DNA of 6,201 bases from Pseudomonadota bacterium. GTDB taxonomy: Bacteria; Pseudomonadota; Alphaproteobacteria; Rhizobiales; Devosiaceae. The position numbers were made by a program, and so were the translations under genes. Positions 4,863-6,201 of the stretch are shown piece after piece (position 1 is the stretch's first letter; each line of letters opens with the position of its first letter). Below the pieces are notes generated by a model. That model saw only the letters and a program-made list of their open reading frames with translations, ran no database searches and was not told the DNA's origin. The DNA is taken from contig JAEYTY010000147.1 in the NCBI GenBank assembly GCA_023433775.1, positions 1-6,201 of the forward strand, in the 5' to 3' direction.

Positions 4863-6201
4863 TCAATAGCGAGCAGTCAGCTGGAGCCGCACCGTGCGCG
4901 GCAGCGCACCATAGCCAAGGATGTCGCCCTGGACGCGATTGTTGGTGCCGGTTCCGGAACCCGTGAGCGGCGCAGTGCCACCACCCAGCCGGTAGTATTT
5001 GTTGGTCAGGTTCTTGCCGATCAGCGCCAGCTCCCAATGCTCATCGTCGGTGCTCACGCGGATGCCCGCGTCCAGTACCGCATAGGCGTCCTGCCGCGTG
5101 CGCGGATCGCCGAAGCCCGAGGTGATGTACCAGTCGCTGTAACGCACATCTGCGTTCGCACCTACGACGAAGCCCGAGTTGGTTTCCGTCTCGTATGCAA
5201 CGCCCGCCGTGCCCGTCCAGTCCGGCGCCATGGCGGTACGCGAACCGCTCAGGTCGAAGAACGTGCCTGCAACGCCCGGAGCGGTCGTCGCGCCGACCGA
5301 GTTGAGCGTGCAGCCCTCGTCGCGGCTCTGGCCCGAGTAGCACGGCGCAAGGAAGGTTTCGTAGCGCGCGCTGTTGTAGTTCAGCGAGCCACGAAGCGTC
5401 AGGCCACGCACGTCGCGCGGCGCGAATTCGAAGTCCAGCTCGACGCCCTTCGAACGTGCCCGGCCCGCATTGTACGTCACATAGGCGAAGTTCGCAGCGT
5501 TAAAGAAGTCGATCTGCAGATCGACATACTGGAACGAATAGGCCGCAACGTTCAGGCGCAGCTGGTTGTCGAACAGCGTGCTCTTCACACCGGCCTCGAA
5601 GCCGCGCCCCTTTTCGGGGTTGAACGTCAGATCCTGCGACGGATTTGGCGAGCGCGTGGCGTTGATGGCGCTGTTCGAGAAACCGCCCGACTTGTAGGCG
5701 ACCTTGTACGCACCATAGACCATCACGTCGCTGTTCGGCTTCCAGCTCACCGTGATGTCCGGCGACCAATCGTCGAAGGTCTGGTCACCGTAGAGCGTCC
5801 CGTTGGTAGCAGCGCTCTCCGGCCGGAAGATGCTCGTCAGCGAGGCATTGACGTAGGGCTGGGTGAACCAGCTCTTCTTCGTCTCGTTGATGTAACGCGC
5901 ACCGGCCGTCGCCTCGAGCGTCGGCAGGATCTTCCACATCACCTGGCCGTAGGCAGAAAGGGTGCGGCCGTCCGTCGCCGATTGCTTGGCGTACGAAACA
6001 TAGCGGTTGCTGGGCGCTGCACGGCTATCCTCCGACCCGCTGAACACCACCGCCTGGAAGAAGTCGCGGCGCGTATCCTGGAACAGGCCGCCGAACATCA
6101 GGTTGATCGGACCTTCGAAGTCGGTCAGCGCACGCAGTTCCTGACTGAACGCACGATAGCTGGCGTTTTCGGTTGCCCAGGTGTCACCGCCCAGGAAGTC
6201 G
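4863..6201 (-). CDS. TonB-dependent outer-membrane receptor, C-terminal part (5' end outside window)
   Basis: TonB-dependent receptors are 22-strand outer-membrane barrels that import scarce or bulky compounds using energy passed on by TonB. The 445 residues here, read from the right edge without a stop, cover roughly the C-terminal 55 to 60 percent of a usual 750-850 residue protein. Marks of the barrel domain are SQELRALTDFEGPINLMFGG near the window edge, the YARYINETKKSWF-type strand/turn alternation, WSPDITVSWKPNSDVMVYGAYKVAYKSGGF, NPEKGRGFEAGVKS, and the final strand LPRTVRLQLTARY ending in an aromatic residue. Cys codons at 5340-5342 and 5310-5312, nine residues apart, probably form a disulfide in a surface loop. 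The plug domain, TonB box and signal peptide lie upstream of the window. It is followed by the oxygenase gene on the same strand after 88 bases, suggesting uptake of the oxygenase substrate. The ligand is unknown. Confidence 0.94.
   Translation of the reverse strand, partial: DFLGGDTWATENASYRAFSQELRALTDFEGPINLMFGGLFQDTRRDFFQAVVFSGSEDSRAAPSNRYVSYAKQSATDGRTLSAYGQVMWKILPTLEATAGARYINETKKSWFTQPYVNASLTSIFRPESAATNGTLYGDQTFDDWSPDITVSWKPNSDVMVYGAYKVAYKSGGFSNSAINATRSPNPSQDLTFNPEKGRGFEAGVKSTLFDNQLRLNVAAYSFQYVDLQIDFFNAANFAYVTYNAGRARSKGVELDFEFAPRDVRGLTLRGSLNYNSARYETFLAPCYSGQSRDEGCTLNSVGATTAPGVAGTFFDLSGSRTAMAPDWTGTAGVAYETETNSGFVVGANADVRYSDWYITSGFGDPRTRQDAYAVLDAGIRVSTDDEHWELALIGKNLTNKYYRLGGGTAPLTGSGTGTNNRVQGDILGYGALPRTVRLQLTARY

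Noticed and set aside
4863..6201. Receptor gene as a truncated pseudogene
   Set aside because: The frame remains open to the right edge and continues with typical barrel sequence upstream of the first internal Met codon at 6098, so it is cut by the window and not broken.

Overview
The window looks like chromosomal DNA from a high-GC alphaproteobacterium. A sphingomonad (Sphingomonas, Novosphingobium or Sphingobium type) is the best guess. The reasons are the groES-groEL operon under a CIRCE operator, strong GC bias at third codon positions, and a TonB-dependent receptor lying next to a Rieske oxygenase and SnoaL-like genes, a combination common in that order. The genus is an inference from gene content and no marker here proves it.

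Left part, + strand (1-2280): a complete heat-shock chaperonin operon. A promoter sits at the very left edge (about 3-33) and is followed by a CIRCE inverted repeat (45-73), the HrcA repressor site. Then come groES (133-447), a 45-base spacer and groEL (493-2136). Both proteins are full length with the expected functional residues. The operon ends with a GC-rich hairpin just after the groEL stop and a strong 12-bp stem terminator at 2247-2274. The terminator has A- and T-runs on its two sides, so it should also stop transcription arriving from the right.

Right part, - strand (6201 down to 2366): a catabolic-looking gene row read right to left. It starts with the C-terminal part of a TonB-dependent outer-membrane receptor whose 5' end lies outside the window. 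An 88-base gap follows, holding a long perfect palindrome flanked by a 10-bp direct repeat. Next is a complete Rieske non-heme iron oxygenase alpha subunit (3407-4774), then two paralogous SnoaL/NTF2-like proteins (2881-3414 and 2366-2884). The last three genes overlap by 8 and 4 bases, so they are almost certainly one translationally coupled unit.

A reasonable reading is that the receptor imports a hydrophobic or aromatic compound, the oxygenase hydroxylates it, and the two small NTF2-fold proteins either act on the product or serve as beta-like partners of the oxygenase. The substrate cannot be told from the sequence. No ferredoxin, reductase, regulator or classical beta subunit is present in the window. 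The chaperonin operon and the catabolic row converge on the shared terminator and show no sign of a functional link. I saw no RNA genes, insertion sequences, CRISPR arrays or broken genes.
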